Assembly (NCBI GenBank): GCA_022482625.1
Contig: JAKVOU010000001.1
Coordinates: forward strand, 1,164,784 to 1,228,783
Direction of reading: 5' to 3'
Source: Spirochaetia bacterium
GTDB lineage: Bacteria; Spirochaetota; Spirochaetia; Sphaerochaetales; Sphaerochaetaceae
Length of the DNA: 64,000 nucleotides
Under the pieces are notes generated by a model. The model was not told the origin of the DNA and searched no databases. It worked only from the letters and a program-made list of their open reading frames with translations. The stretch's first letter is position 1. Every line of letters starts with the position of its first letter. Of this stretch, positions 41,648 through 51,027 are shown one piece after another. A program made the position numbers and the translations under genes.

Positions 41648-43342
41648 ATGGAAGAAAGAAAATGGTGGAAAGAAGGCATTGTCTATCAGATTTATCCACG
41701 TAGTTTCATGGATTCCGATGGTGACGGTATCGGAGACCTGAACGGGATCACCTCAAAGCTCGACTACCTGAAATATCTTGGTATCGATATCATCTGGTTA
41801 TGCCCTATCTACAAAAGCCCGAACTATGACAACGGCTACGATATCAGTGATTATCAAGCTATCATGGATGAATTCGGCAACATGAATGATTTCAATCACC
41901 TGCTGAAAGAAGCCCATGCACGAAAGCTTAGGATAATCATGGACTTGGTAGTAAACCACACCAGCAGTGAACACGAATGGTTTATTGAAAGCAAGAGTTC
42001 CAAAGACAATGACAAGAGGGATTTTTACATATGGCGAGACGGCAAGGAGGATGCAGATGGCAACAGGGTTCCACCGAACAACTGGGGCAGTGAATTCGGC
42101 GGTCCAGCATGGCAATATGACCAACAGACCGGACAATACTATCTCCATCTTTTCACACCGCAGCAACCTGACTTGAACTGGGAGAACAGACAGGTCAGGA
42201 ATGCAGTATATAAGATGATGACCTGGTGGGGCAACAAAGGTATCGATGGATTCAGGATGGATGTCATCACCATGATCAGCAAAAAGCAAAGTCTGCCGGA
42301 CGGTGAACCAAAAGGAAAATATGGAGATTTTTACCCTTATTCCGTAAATGGTCCGAGAATTCATGAATTTCTCAAGGAAATGAACGGCAAGGTAATTTCC
42401 AAGTTCGACTGGATGACTGTCGGAGAAGGCCCGGGAGCTTCTGTCTTTGATGCTCAAAGATATACAGGATCTGACCGTCATGAACTGAACATGATTTTTG
42501 GATTCGATCATGTCAACATCGGAAAAGACAAACCAGGAAATGATTATGACCTCGAACCTCTTGACCTCGTGGAATGGAAAAAAATCTGGGAAAAATGGCA
42601 AATCGGACTGGAAGGAACCGGATGGAATTCACTTTATCTGCAGAACCATGACCAGCCACGCAGCGTTTCCCGATTCGGGAATGATGATCCGAAATATTGG
42701 CAGGCAAGTGCAAAAATGCTTGCTTTGGTACTCCATATGATGAAAGGAACCCCTTACATCTATCAGGGAGAGGAAATCGGTATGACCAACAGAAGATGGA
42801 AGGACATGAACCAATTCAGAGATGTAGCCGCCTTGAACGGTTATACATATCTGCAGCAGGCAGGCTACAGTGAAACGGAAGCCCTTGCTCTTGTAGCGAA
42901 GATGTCAAGAGACAATGCACGGACACCGATGCAATGGACTGATGGAAAACAGGCCGGTTTTACCACAGGTGACAAAACATGGATAGGTATCAACGAGAAT
43001 TGGGAAAAAATAAATGTCAAGCAACAGCTCAGTGACCCATCTTCAATACTTCAGTTCTACAGGTTGCTGATAAACTTCAGACATAACAGCAGGTTGGTCT
43101 GCTATGGGAAATTCACGCTTCTCGAAAAAGAGGACAGGAACCTATTTGTCTATACAAGGGAACTTGAAGAAGAAAAGATGTTGGTCATCGCCAATTTCAC
43201 AAACCAGAAGCAACCATACGGTCTCCCTGATGAATTCGTAGATGGTAGAATCATGATTTCAAATATGGATAGGATCAAGTTAGACAAAGAACTGGAACTT
43301 TCCCCTTATGAAGCAATGGCTATCATGAAAGCAAAAAACTGA
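41648..43342 (+). CDS. GH13 alpha-glucosidase (oligo-1,6-glucosidase/trehalose-6-P hydrolase-like)
   Basis: 564 residues, cytoplasmic (no signal). The four conserved GH13 regions are DLVVNHTS, GFRMDVI (nucleophile Asp), MTVGEGPG (acid/base Glu) and LQNHDQPR. The short C-terminal beta domain is complete. The N terminus WWKEGIVYQIYPRSFMDSDG is typical of subfamilies 29/31. It cleaves alpha-1,6, alpha-1,4 or trehalose-phosphate bonds; the sequence alone does not decide. No transporter or PTS gene is beside it. It has its own promoter. Confidence 0.92.
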   Translation: MEERKWWKEGIVYQIYPRSFMDSDGDGIGDLNGITSKLDYLKYLGIDIIWLCPIYKSPNYDNGYDISDYQAIMDEFGNMNDFNHLLKEAHARKLRIIMDLVVNHTSSEHEWFIESKSSKDNDKRDFYIWRDGKEDADGNRVPPNNWGSEFGGPAWQYDQQTGQYYLHLFTPQQPDLNWENRQVRNAVYKMMTWWGNKGIDGFRMDVITMISKKQSLPDGEPKGKYGDFYPYSVNGPRIHEFLKEMNGKVISKFDWMTVGEGPGASVFDAQRYTGSDRHELNMIFGFDHVNIGKDKPGNDYDLEPLDLVEWKKIWEKWQIGLEGTGWNSLYLQNHDQPRSVSRFGNDDPKYWQASAKMLALVLHMMKGTPYIYQGEEIGMTNRRWKDMNQFRDVAALNGYTYLQQAGYSETEALALVAKMSRDNARTPMQWTDGKQAGFTTGDKTWIGINENWEKINVKQQLSDPSSILQFYRLLINFRHNSRLVCYGKFTLLEKEDRNLFVYTRELEEEKMLVIANFTNQKQPYGLPDEFVDGRIMISNMDRIKLDKELELSPYEAMAIMKAKN

Positions 43343-43357
43343 CATACCGCAATACAT

Positions 43358-43401
43358 CAGCAGGACAAAGGGCAACAGAAGTTTTCCCCTTTCTCCTGCT
43401 G
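43358..43401. terminator. Convergent terminator hairpin
   Basis: CAGCAGGACAAAGGG (43358-43372) pairs with CCCTTTCTCCTGCTG (43387-43401) with one mismatch across a 14-base loop. It separates the convergent glucosidase and E1 genes. No strong T-run follows on either strand. Confidence 0.55.
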
Positions 43402-45387
43402 CTACTTGCCACACGTCTTTCGTATAGCAGTCAGGATCTGTTCCAAACCAGGACAGCTTGCTCTTTCCAGTTCTTTTGAAAACGGAACAGGAAGTTCCAA
43501 TCCACCCAATCTGACAATCGGAACCTGCAGGGCAGAAAAAGCCTCTTGGTTTTCACAGATAGTGGCAGCAATTTCGCTGTCCGCTCCATAGCAGAGCGGA
43601 GCTTCCTGTACGATGACGACCCTACCGGTCTTGATTGCAGAAGTAATGATTGCTTCCTTATCCAAAGGTTTCAGGGTACATAAATCCACTACTTCACAGC
43701 TGATGCCTTCTTCTGCAAGCTTCTCTGCAGCAATTCTGCATAGATGGGCCTGATATCCGTAGCTGATCACAGTAACATCATCTCCGGGTGTAACCATGGC
43801 CTTCCCCAAACTCATCAGGTCATCTTCCGTACCTACGTTTCCTTCCATACCATAGAACTTTTTTTGTTCAATGAATACCACAGGATCATCATCGCGGATA
43901 GCTGCCTTAAGCAGGGCTTTTGCATATCTGGGACACGAAGGTGCAACGACTTTAAGGCCAGGGACATTCAGGACCATTGCCTCAAGGCTCTGCGAATGTT
44001 GGGCCCCGTGTCCGGTACCGCTGCCCATGGGCAGACGAACTACCAAGGGACAGTTGAATTGTCCCGCACTCATGAACCTGATCTTACTGGCATGGTTTAC
44101 CAAAGCATCACTGACAAGCGTCAGGAAATCACCATACATGATCTCTACTACAGGCCGCAGTCCAAGCAGGGAAGCCCCTACGGCAACACCTGCAAAACCT
44201 TCTTCACTGACAGGAGTTTCAATCAGCTGGTCTTTCGGTATGTTGAGATACAGATCCCCTGTTACCTTGAAACATCCACCATAGAGTCCGATGTCCTCTC
44301 CCAAAAGGACGACATTCCTGTCTCGCAAGGCTTCTTCCCGCAAAGCTTCACGCAGGGCCTCACGCCCTGTTGCCCGATGCATGCTGGCAAAAGCAGGCAT
44401 ATAACTCACAGGAGGTGCATACGTATAGCTGAAAGCCTCATCAAGTCCCAACACTTCTTCTCGGGTCGCTTTTGCTTTTTCAAGGGCCTGCAGGACCTCT
44501 TCATGTACCCGGGCATATAATTGTTCATATCTTTTACCATCCAAGACCCCCTGTTTTTCCAACAGTCGCCTGCATCGTTTTATGGGACATCTTGAAGACC
44601 AGACTTCCTCTTCTTCACGGGACCGATACCGACAATCATCACTTTTTGAATGGCCATTGAGACGATAGGTCATACACTCAATGAGATAAGGCTTATGTGT
44701 CTTCAGGATAAGCCTGCGGGCCGTTACGACAGCTTCATATACAGCCACCAAATCATTTCCGTCAACCCTGACACTCGGAATTGAATAAGCTGCACCCCTG
44801 TCGGCAATACGTGCTACTGACACGACACGGTCAGCCTTGACACTCATACCATAACCATTGTTCTCACAGAAAAACAGTACAGGCAGATGTTCCACCGAGG
44901 CCTGGTTCATTGATTCATGGACGGCACCTCGGCTTGAAGCCCCATCACCGAAAATGGCAACACTGATATTGTCTTTTCCGAAATGCTTGAGAGCAAAGCC
45001 AAGACCAGTGGCAATAGGTACGCCACTGCCTACCACAGCGGAAGAACCGGGATTCCCATGCGCCCGATCACTCATATGCATGCTTCCACCGAGACCTTTG
45101 CTCAGCCCATTGCGAGAACCGAACATTTCACTGAACATCCGGCTCAGGTCACTTCCTGTCGATACCGTATAGCCATGGCAACGATGTGTCGGCACAAACC
45201 AATCACCTGGCTGCAAAGCCAAGGAAAGTCCTGCTTCGGTTGCTTCCTGCCCAATGTTCAGGTGGGTCGTACCATGCAATTCTCCCTTTGAAAAAAGCAA
45301 AGCTATCTCCCGCTCAAACAAACGGGATTTCAGCATTATTTCCAATCCCTTCAAAATCAATTCATCAGTCAGATCAATCACCCCCAC
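43402..45387 (-). CDS. 2-oxoacid dehydrogenase E1, fused alpha and beta subunits
   Basis: About 661 residues from a GTG at 45387 (the open frame runs to 45480 with a hydrophobic, unlikely N terminus; the start is uncertain). The alpha part has GELHGTTHLNIGQEATEAGL, the ThDP motif FGDGASSRGAVHESMNQAS through NNGYG. The beta part starts near residue 330 (LREALREEALRDRNVVLLGE, DIGLYGGCFKVTG) and ends with the transketolase C-terminal domain (VVIVQEAPLCYGADSEIAAT). Family members decarboxylate pyruvate, acetoin or branched-chain 2-oxoacids with an E2/E3. No E2 or E3 is in the window. alpha-beta fusion in one chain is seen in some members. Confidence 0.85.
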   Translation of the reverse strand: MGVIDLTDELILKGLEIMLKSRLFEREIALLFSKGELHGTTHLNIGQEATEAGLSLALQPGDWFVPTHRCHGYTVSTGSDLSRMFSEMFGSRNGLSKGLGGSMHMSDRAHGNPGSSAVVGSGVPIATGLGFALKHFGKDNISVAIFGDGASSRGAVHESMNQASVEHLPVLFFCENNGYGMSVKADRVVSVARIADRGAAYSIPSVRVDGNDLVAVYEAVVTARRLILKTHKPYLIECMTYRLNGHSKSDDCRYRSREEEEVWSSRCPIKRCRRLLEKQGVLDGKRYEQLYARVHEEVLQALEKAKATREEVLGLDEAFSYTYAPPVSYMPAFASMHRATGREALREALREEALRDRNVVLLGEDIGLYGGCFKVTGDLYLNIPKDQLIETPVSEEGFAGVAVGASLLGLRPVVEIMYGDFLTLVSDALVNHASKIRFMSAGQFNCPLVVRLPMGSGTGHGAQHSQSLEAMVLNVPGLKVVAPSCPRYAKALLKAAIRDDDPVVFIEQKKFYGMEGNVGTEDDLMSLGKAMVTPGDDVTVISYGYQAHLCRIAAEKLAEEGISCEVVDLCTLKPLDKEAIITSAIKTGRVVIVQEAPLCYGADSEIAATICENQEAFSALQVPIVRLGGLELPVPFSKELERASCPGLEQILTAIRKTCGK

Positions 45388-45571
45388 TTGATATCCCGCG
45401 CAATCCTTATAACATACAAGAAGCCACATTAGTACAATGTATACCGCTGGAAGCCAAAGATGCCTAGACCTATTCCTCAAAAAAAAGCTAAACAGTAGGT
45501 ACCTTATAGCTATAAGCCCGTTTATGCAAGTATATGGGAATCAAATATAACAGTAATAGAATCTATCAGTG

Positions 45572-45606
45572 AAAAAACATGGAAGGCTCCTTCCCAGAAC
45601 CCTCCA
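45572..45606 (-). terminator. Intrinsic terminator of the second flavin reductase gene
   Basis: On the minus strand TGGAGGG pairs with CCTTCCA (one G-T) and is followed by TG and six T. Confidence 0.75.
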
Positions 45607-45631
45607 TACAGTTAATTTGCATACCAGCAGT

Positions 45632-46138
45632 TCAATCTGAACAGAACACCTTGTCAATTGAACCAGTATAAAGGGTATGGTAATCTCCTTCTCCATACCA
45701 TTTGTCATTGACCCACAATGGAGAAAATCCATTGGAATCAATTGTAGATTGATAAACTTTAGTGCAGCAGAATACCAGATTTGCCTTATCGAAAGTAATC
45801 ATTCCGTTGTCAAGGGCAATCGGCTCGATGCCCATCTGGCGGGCTTTGTCAGTCTCCCTTCCTGAATGGGAACCGCAGAAAGACAGTACCCAAGCATAAT
45901 CAGACGGGAGGAAACTGACAGTAAAGCTGTCGTTTTCTTCCATGAACTGCCATGTATATCTGCTCTGGCGCACAGCAACGGTAAAAGAAGGCTTTCCCCA
46001 ATAGAATCCCATGCTTCCCCAACCACCTGTCATTGTATTCCATCGGCCTTCTCCGCCGACAGTCAGCAGGAAATTGTCCTTCCCAATCAGGCTGAAAGGA
46101 TTCAGTTCAAGCATATCAACACTGATTTCAGCAAACAT
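45632..46138 (-). CDS. Flavin reductase family protein (FMN-binding split barrel)
   Basis: 168 residues from the ATG at 46138, preceded by GGAGGAAATGGT. GGWGSMGFYWGKPSFTVAVR and DSFTVSFLPSDYAWVLSFCG, then SGRETDKARQMG, are the family hallmarks. It is a paralogue-type relative of the protein at 37588 (same SGR(E/D)xDK segment) but not a recent duplicate. Substrate unknown. It is alone, with its own terminator, upstream of the divergent hpt. Confidence 0.8.
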   Translation of the reverse strand: MFAEISVDMLELNPFSLIGKDNFLLTVGGEGRWNTMTGGWGSMGFYWGKPSFTVAVRQSRYTWQFMEENDSFTVSFLPSDYAWVLSFCGSHSGRETDKARQMGIEPIALDNGMITFDKANLVFCCTKVYQSTIDSNGFSPLWVNDKWYGEGDYHTLYTGSIDKVFCSD

Positions 46139-46407
46139 ACCATTTCCTCCTTGTATTGACAGTTTCCCATTAAACACATTGCAGGTCAAGAAGAGGATAC
46201 AAAACAAATACCAAATACACAGAACTTGCCTATATGATCTTCAGTCTCTATGAAAACCTACCTTGCATCCCCCAGACATTGTTGCCATCTTTTTCCCGTT
46301 GTGATATAAAAGGTCTGTTGTCGAAAAACGTACGCTTACTTTGTAACAGAAATATGGTACCGGCCCGATTGGACAGAAACCATCATTCGATGACAATAGG
46401 AGGAACA

Positions 46408-46971
46408 ATGAATTCATCATTGGCAATACCGGCCTTGACTCCCGACCTCGCCCGGGTTCTGATAGATGCAGATTCGATTTCCCGGAGGGTAGACGAACTG
46501 GCACACCAGATAAACACGGACTACGCAGATATCACTGAGCCCTTGATACTTGTAGGAGTATTGAAGGGTTCATTTATTTTCACAGCGGACCTGTGCAGAA
46601 AACTTGTCATTCCCCATGTAGTAGATTTCATTGCCCTGTCCTCCTATCAGGGAGACAAAACGACCGGAAACGTACGCCTGCTGATGGATACCAGGGAAAA
46701 CATGGAGGGAAAACACGTACTCATCATCGAAGATATACTTGATTCTGGCTATACCCTTGACTATCTGATCAGGAACTTCAAGTCTCGTAAGCCTCTCAGC
46801 GTCAGGACTGTCGTCATGCTAGACAAACCTGACCGTCATGTACTGCCGGTTGAAATCGATTATTCAGGTTTCACCATCCCTGATGTCTGGGTCGTCGGCT
46901 ACGGCCTGGATTACAAGGAGCAACACAGGACATTGCCATATATAGCAGAAATGTACCCACAGAAAAACTGA
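46408..46971 (+). CDS. hpt: Hypoxanthine phosphoribosyltransferase
   Basis: 187 residues from the ATG at 46408, with a strong TAGGAGGAAC ribosome binding site; earlier codons in frame are discarded. The PRPP motif is VLIIEDILDSGYTL (about 112-125). LVGVLKGSFIFTADL, VDFIALSSYQGDK and VWVVGYGLDYKEQHRTLPYI are typical of bacterial Hpt. It salvages hypoxanthine (and usually guanine) to IMP/GMP. It starts a purine operon: hpt, second phosphoribosyltransferase, purA, purB. Confidence 0.93.
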   Translation: MNSSLAIPALTPDLARVLIDADSISRRVDELAHQINTDYADITEPLILVGVLKGSFIFTADLCRKLVIPHVVDFIALSSYQGDKTTGNVRLLMDTRENMEGKHVLIIEDILDSGYTLDYLIRNFKSRKPLSVRTVVMLDKPDRHVLPVEIDYSGFTIPDVWVVGYGLDYKEQHRTLPYIAEMYPQKN

Positions 46972-47009
46972 CGAATATACGTCAATCATGCTATTTGGAG
47001 TAAGTTGTA

Positions 47010-47570
47010 ATGGAAGAAAAAAAGTATTATGTGAGCTACAACACAGTGCACAAGCTTGTCAAGAAGCTCGCAGGGCGGATTGAAGATTCTGGCTTTGATC
47101 CTGATGTCATCGTCGCCATCGGTTCAGGAGGATTCATCCCGGCAAGAATCATGAAGACTTTTATCAATCGACCGATCTATGCAGTTGGTATTTCCTACTA
47201 TGGAGTTGATAGAAAACATCGTGATCATCCGCAAAAAATACAATGGATCGATGAAGTCCAGGAACAGCTGAGGGCAAAGAAAGTACTGCTTATTGATGAA
47301 GTCGATGATACCCGTGCCACTTTGGCCTACTGTGTCGGTGAACTGCTCAAGTACAAGCCAGAAGAAATAGCGGTCCTTGTTCTCCATAACAAACTCAAGA
47401 AAAAAGATCTCGAGTTTCCGCCCGAGATAAAAAGATATTTCCCTGCAATGGAAATCGGAGACATCTGGATAAAATACCCTTGGGATGCCGAGGATATCGA
47501 TGCTCACTGTAAGTTGGAAGAGCAGATGATCGAAGAGATGAAAAAACAGGGCAAGGAGCCAATAGTATGA
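47010..47570 (+). CDS. Purine-type phosphoribosyltransferase
   Basis: 186 residues. The PRPP motif is VLLIDEVDDTRATL (about 92-105), with IVAIGSGGFIPARIMKTFI before it and DIWIKYPWDAEDID after it. The last motif resembles guanine/xanthine-type (Gpt/Hpt1) transferases. It is 38 bases after hpt and overlaps purA by 4 bases, so a role in purine salvage is likely. Base specificity (guanine or xanthine) is not clear from the sequence. Confidence 0.82.
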   Translation: MEEKKYYVSYNTVHKLVKKLAGRIEDSGFDPDVIVAIGSGGFIPARIMKTFINRPIYAVGISYYGVDRKHRDHPQKIQWIDEVQEQLRAKKVLLIDEVDDTRATLAYCVGELLKYKPEEIAVLVLHNKLKKKDLEFPPEIKRYFPAMEIGDIWIKYPWDAEDIDAHCKLEEQMIEEMKKQGKEPIV

Positions 47571-48835
47571 GCATAAGTGCAATCGTAGGGGCCCAATGGG
47601 GCGATGAGGGCAAAGGCAGGATCGTTGATTACCTTGCAACAAAGGCAGATATCTGCATTCGTTTCCAAGGCGGTGACAATGCAGGCCATACGGTAATCAA
47701 TGACAAAGGGAAATTTGCCCTGCATATCATTCCGTCCGGGATTTTTAATCCAAAGACCATAAACATTGTCAGCGCAGGTACCGTAATCAACTTCGATACG
47801 ATGAAGGAAGAACTGACCAACATAAAGGCAGCCGGGGTTTCCTGCGACAATCTTTTCATCGACAAAAGAGCACATCTGATCATGCCGTTCCATTGCATGC
47901 TTGACGGGGCGGAAGAAGCAGCAAGAAGCAACACTCAGAAAATCGGTACCACAAAAAGGGGCATAGGCCCCTGTTACAGTGACAAAGCAGCAAGAAATGG
48001 CATCCGTGCCGCAGATCTCCTTGATGAAAACCGTCTCACCACACGGCTCAGGATGTTGCTTCCAAGAAAGAACAGGGAACTGGCATTCTTCGGTATGCCA
48101 GAGGTAACTTTGGAAGCCATGCTTGACAAATGCCGTCAGTGGAAAGAAGAATTCGGTTCTCAGATCATTGACAGCGTTCCTCTGGTCAGGAAGGCTATCG
48201 GAGATGACAAAGATATCCTTCTTGAAGGTCAGTTAGGTATCATGAGGGACCTTGACTGGGGCATTTATCCCTACACGACCAGCAGCAATCCTACGGCAGC
48301 AGGGGCATGCAACGGTGCAGGTATTGCTCCCAGCCGCATCAATCAGGTCTTTGGGGTCATGAAAGCCTACGCAACAAGTGTAGGAGGAGGCCCATTCATG
48401 AGCGAGCTTTTCGATGCCGATGGTGAGAAGCTAAGGAAAAAGGGTAACGAATTCGGCGCAACCACAGGACGTCCCAGACGCTGCGGATGGCTTGATACCG
48501 TGGCTGCTGATTACTCCTGCTGGATCAACGGTTTCACTGGCATTGCACTGACCAAGCTCGATATCCTTGACGATTTTGAAAAAATCAAAGTCTGTACGGC
48601 TTATGAAATCAACGGTAAGATTGTCAAACAGCTTCCAGAGACCGCTGAACAAGAAATTGCAAAACCTATCTATGAAGAATTTGACGGTTGGATGTGTGAT
48701 ACTTCAAAGGCCCGCAAGTGGGAAGATCTCCCACCAAAGGCCCAGCACTATTGCACAAGGATTGCTGAATTGGTCGGAGCTCCGCTCAAGTTTATTTCAG
48801 TAGGTCCCGAAAGAGACCAGATCATCATTCTTTAG
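47567..48835 (+). CDS. purA: Adenylosuccinate synthetase
   Basis: 422 residues, normal length. The GTP/IMP site VGAQWGDEGKGRIVDYLATK is at residues 7-26, with GGDNAGHTV, GTTKRGIGPCYSDKAARNG, LLEGQLGIMRDLDWGIYPYT, and GATTGRPRRCGWLDTVA. QLGIMRDLDWGIYPYTTSSN replaces the more usual QGxxLDIDxGTYPyVTSSN form. It condenses IMP with aspartate to adenylosuccinate using GTP. It overlaps the upstream gene and precedes a hairpin terminator before purB. Confidence 0.95.
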   Translation: MSISAIVGAQWGDEGKGRIVDYLATKADICIRFQGGDNAGHTVINDKGKFALHIIPSGIFNPKTINIVSAGTVINFDTMKEELTNIKAAGVSCDNLFIDKRAHLIMPFHCMLDGAEEAARSNTQKIGTTKRGIGPCYSDKAARNGIRAADLLDENRLTTRLRMLLPRKNRELAFFGMPEVTLEAMLDKCRQWKEEFGSQIIDSVPLVRKAIGDDKDILLEGQLGIMRDLDWGIYPYTTSSNPTAAGACNGAGIAPSRINQVFGVMKAYATSVGGGPFMSELFDADGEKLRKKGNEFGATTGRPRRCGWLDTVAADYSCWINGFTGIALTKLDILDDFEKIKVCTAYEINGKIVKQLPETAEQEIAKPIYEEFDGWMCDTSKARKWEDLPPKAQHYCTRIAELVGAPLKFISVGPERDQIIIL

Positions 48836-48855
48836 GAAGGTGATCAATCATCCAA

Positions 48856-48890
48856 GGGGACTGTCGGAATCTGGCAGCCCCCTGCTTTTT
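48856..48890 (+). terminator. Intrinsic terminator between purA and purB
   Basis: GGGGACTG pairs with CAGCCCC with one bulged or mismatched position across a TCGGAATCTGG loop; CCTGCTTTTT follows. It would separate or attenuate purB from the upstream genes. Confidence 0.6.
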
Positions 48891-48904
48891 CCAGAGGTAA
48901 CACT

Positions 48905-50302
48905 ATGACTACATTCACCCATGATACGTTCATTTCACCCTTTACTTGGCGCTATGGTTCTGACGACATGAAGCATATTTTCAGTGAAATCCACAAGCGG
49001 ACGTTGCTCAGAAAAATCTGGATAGCCTTGGCAAATGCCCAAAGGGATGCAGGTTTGGTTACGGATGCCCAAGTCAGCGAATTGATCTTGCATAAAGATG
49101 ACATTGATGTGGACCGTGCTACGGAAATTGAAAATGCCATACACCATGACCTCATGGCTGAAATCAAGACGTACGCTGAACAATGTCCTACAGCTGCACC
49201 CATTATCCATATGGGAGCAACCAGCATGGACATACTGGACAATATGGATGCCATCCGTATAAAGGAAGCATTGACACTTACCATTGCAAAAACACAGGAA
49301 TTGCTTGGATTGTTCGTGGGAAAAATGGAAAAGCTCAAGGATGTTCCCTGCATGGCTTTTACCCATATACAGCCAGCTGAACCGACCACAGTCGGTTATA
49401 GGCTGGCCCAAACAGCACAGGACTTGACAGATGACCTTGCCGATCTTGTGCAGACAAAGGACAGAATCAGGGGAAAAGGCATGAAAGGTGCTGTCGGCAC
49501 GGCAGCAAGCTATGCGGAATTGCTTAGAGGAACCAGTATGACACCCATTCAAATGGAAGCCCATGTAATGGATGAACTTGGCATAAAGGCTTTTGATGCA
49601 TCGACTCAGATATATACCCGCAAGCAGGACCTCAGAGTCATCGATGTACTTTCTTCACTATGTTGTACGCTCTACAAGTTTTCCATTGATTTCAGAATCC
49701 TTCAGTCGCCTCCTATCGGAGAATGGTCTGAGCCATTCGGTTCCAAGCAAGTAGGTTCAAGTGCAATGCCTTTCAAGCGCAATCCTATCAACAACGAAAA
49801 AATCGATTCGTTGTGTCGGTTTGTCAGCTCCCAGTCAAACACTGCATGGCAAAATGCAGCTTCAACGCTTCTTGAAAGGACCCTGGATGACAGCGCAAAC
49901 AGAAGGATAATGCTTCCTGAAGTTTTCCTTGCAACCGACGAAGTACTCAAGACAGCTACTAAAATTATTTCCGGTATGCAGATCCATCAGACAGCAATCA
50001 AACGTAACCTCCGGGACTACGGTATCTTTGCAGCAACAGAAAAGCTCCTGATGGAATTGGGGAGAAAAGGTGCAAACAGGCAGGATATGCATGAAGTAAT
50101 AAGGGAACATAGCCTTGAAGCATGGCAGGAAGTCCAGGAAGGCAAACCGAACACCTTGGCCCAAGGACTTGCTTCAGACAAAAGGATTCTTGCTTATTTA
50201 CCTGAGAAAACCATACTCGGTCTCCTGCAGGCAGATGATTATATCGGTGATGCACCCAAGCGATGCCAGATGGTCATCGACAGAGCAAAGGAAATGCTTT
50301 AG
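48905..50302 (+). CDS. purB: Adenylosuccinate lyase
   Basis: 465 residues. IHMGATSMDILDNMDAIRIK, FTHIQPAEPTTVGYR, KGAVGTAASYAELL and the fumarase-superfamily signature GSSAMPFKRNPINNEKIDSL (about 281-300) identify the enzyme. Catalytic Ser is in the GSSAMPFKRNP loop. It releases fumarate from adenylosuccinate and SAICAR. Gene order after purA and hpt fits AMP synthesis from salvaged hypoxanthine. Ribosome binding site AGAGG 8 bases before ATG; a terminator-like hairpin precedes it. Confidence 0.94.
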   Translation: MTTFTHDTFISPFTWRYGSDDMKHIFSEIHKRTLLRKIWIALANAQRDAGLVTDAQVSELILHKDDIDVDRATEIENAIHHDLMAEIKTYAEQCPTAAPIIHMGATSMDILDNMDAIRIKEALTLTIAKTQELLGLFVGKMEKLKDVPCMAFTHIQPAEPTTVGYRLAQTAQDLTDDLADLVQTKDRIRGKGMKGAVGTAASYAELLRGTSMTPIQMEAHVMDELGIKAFDASTQIYTRKQDLRVIDVLSSLCCTLYKFSIDFRILQSPPIGEWSEPFGSKQVGSSAMPFKRNPINNEKIDSLCRFVSSQSNTAWQNAASTLLERTLDDSANRRIMLPEVFLATDEVLKTATKIISGMQIHQTAIKRNLRDYGIFAATEKLLMELGRKGANRQDMHEVIREHSLEAWQEVQEGKPNTLAQGLASDKRILAYLPEKTILGLLQADDYIGDAPKRCQMVIDRAKEML

Positions 50303-50373
50303 CCATTTCTTCATTTTACTTTCTCCTTGTTCAGCAGTATCTTGTCTATAGGAAGAGCTAGCGAAAAAGGAGA

Positions 50374-51027
50374 ATGAAAATGAAAGAAATCATGTGCTTC
50401 GGTGATTCCAATACATTCGGACAGAGACCTGACTGCGAAGGCAGATGGACAGGCTATGAACGCTGGACAATGAAGCTACAGAAGCTTCTCGGAAATGACT
50501 ACCATATCATAGAAGAGGGGTACAACGGCAGGACTACCATATTTGACGACGGAAAAGATATCTACCGTAATGGTAAACTTGGCATGCATGTAGCCTTAGG
50601 CAGCCATCATCCTTTGGATATGATTATCATCATGCTGGGTACCAATGATGCGAAATGCCGTTTTGCGACTACAGCCAGAGGCATTGCTGAAGGTTTTCAG
50701 ACGCTCATTGATATCATCAAAGGTACTGAATATATCAAAGGTAATCCGATGCCCAAGTTATTGCTGGTCTCGCCGGTCCATATAGGTGACAATCTGGAAG
50801 CTTGTCCCTATGCAGATTTTACGGAAGCTTCCCGCCAGAGGATCATCGGATTGTCCTCGGTTCTGGAAAAACTTGCGAGGGAACAAAGATGCCTCTTTTT
50901 TGATGCCTCAACAGTCGCAACTGTCGGTGAAGACCAGATACATCTTGACCTAGACAGCAACAAAGCCCTTGCAATAGCTTTGGCTGAGGTTATCTCCAAC
51001 TGGTATGATACCGCTTTGATTAAGTAA
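50374..51027 (+). CDS. SGNH/GDSL-family hydrolase (esterase-like)
   Basis: 217 residues, cytoplasmic. Block I is IMCFGDSNTFG (nucleophile Ser), block II has EEGYNGRTT (Gly/Asn region), block III IIIMLGTND, and block V is DQIHLDLD with the catalytic Asp and His. It is near the arylesterase/acyl-CoA thioesterase group with EMIILMLGTND. Natural substrate unknown. GGAG precedes the ATG. It overlaps the convergent YqaA-like gene by 8 bases. Confidence 0.85.
   Translation: MKMKEIMCFGDSNTFGQRPDCEGRWTGYERWTMKLQKLLGNDYHIIEEGYNGRTTIFDDGKDIYRNGKLGMHVALGSHHPLDMIIIMLGTNDAKCRFATTARGIAEGFQTLIDIIKGTEYIKGNPMPKLLLVSPVHIGDNLEACPYADFTEASRQRIIGLSSVLEKLAREQRCLFFDASTVATVGEDQIHLDLDSNKALAIALAEVISNWYDTALIK

Noticed and set aside
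43744-44520. 258-codon plus-strand frame inside the E1 gene
   Set aside because: Antisense shadow with no recognised motif.
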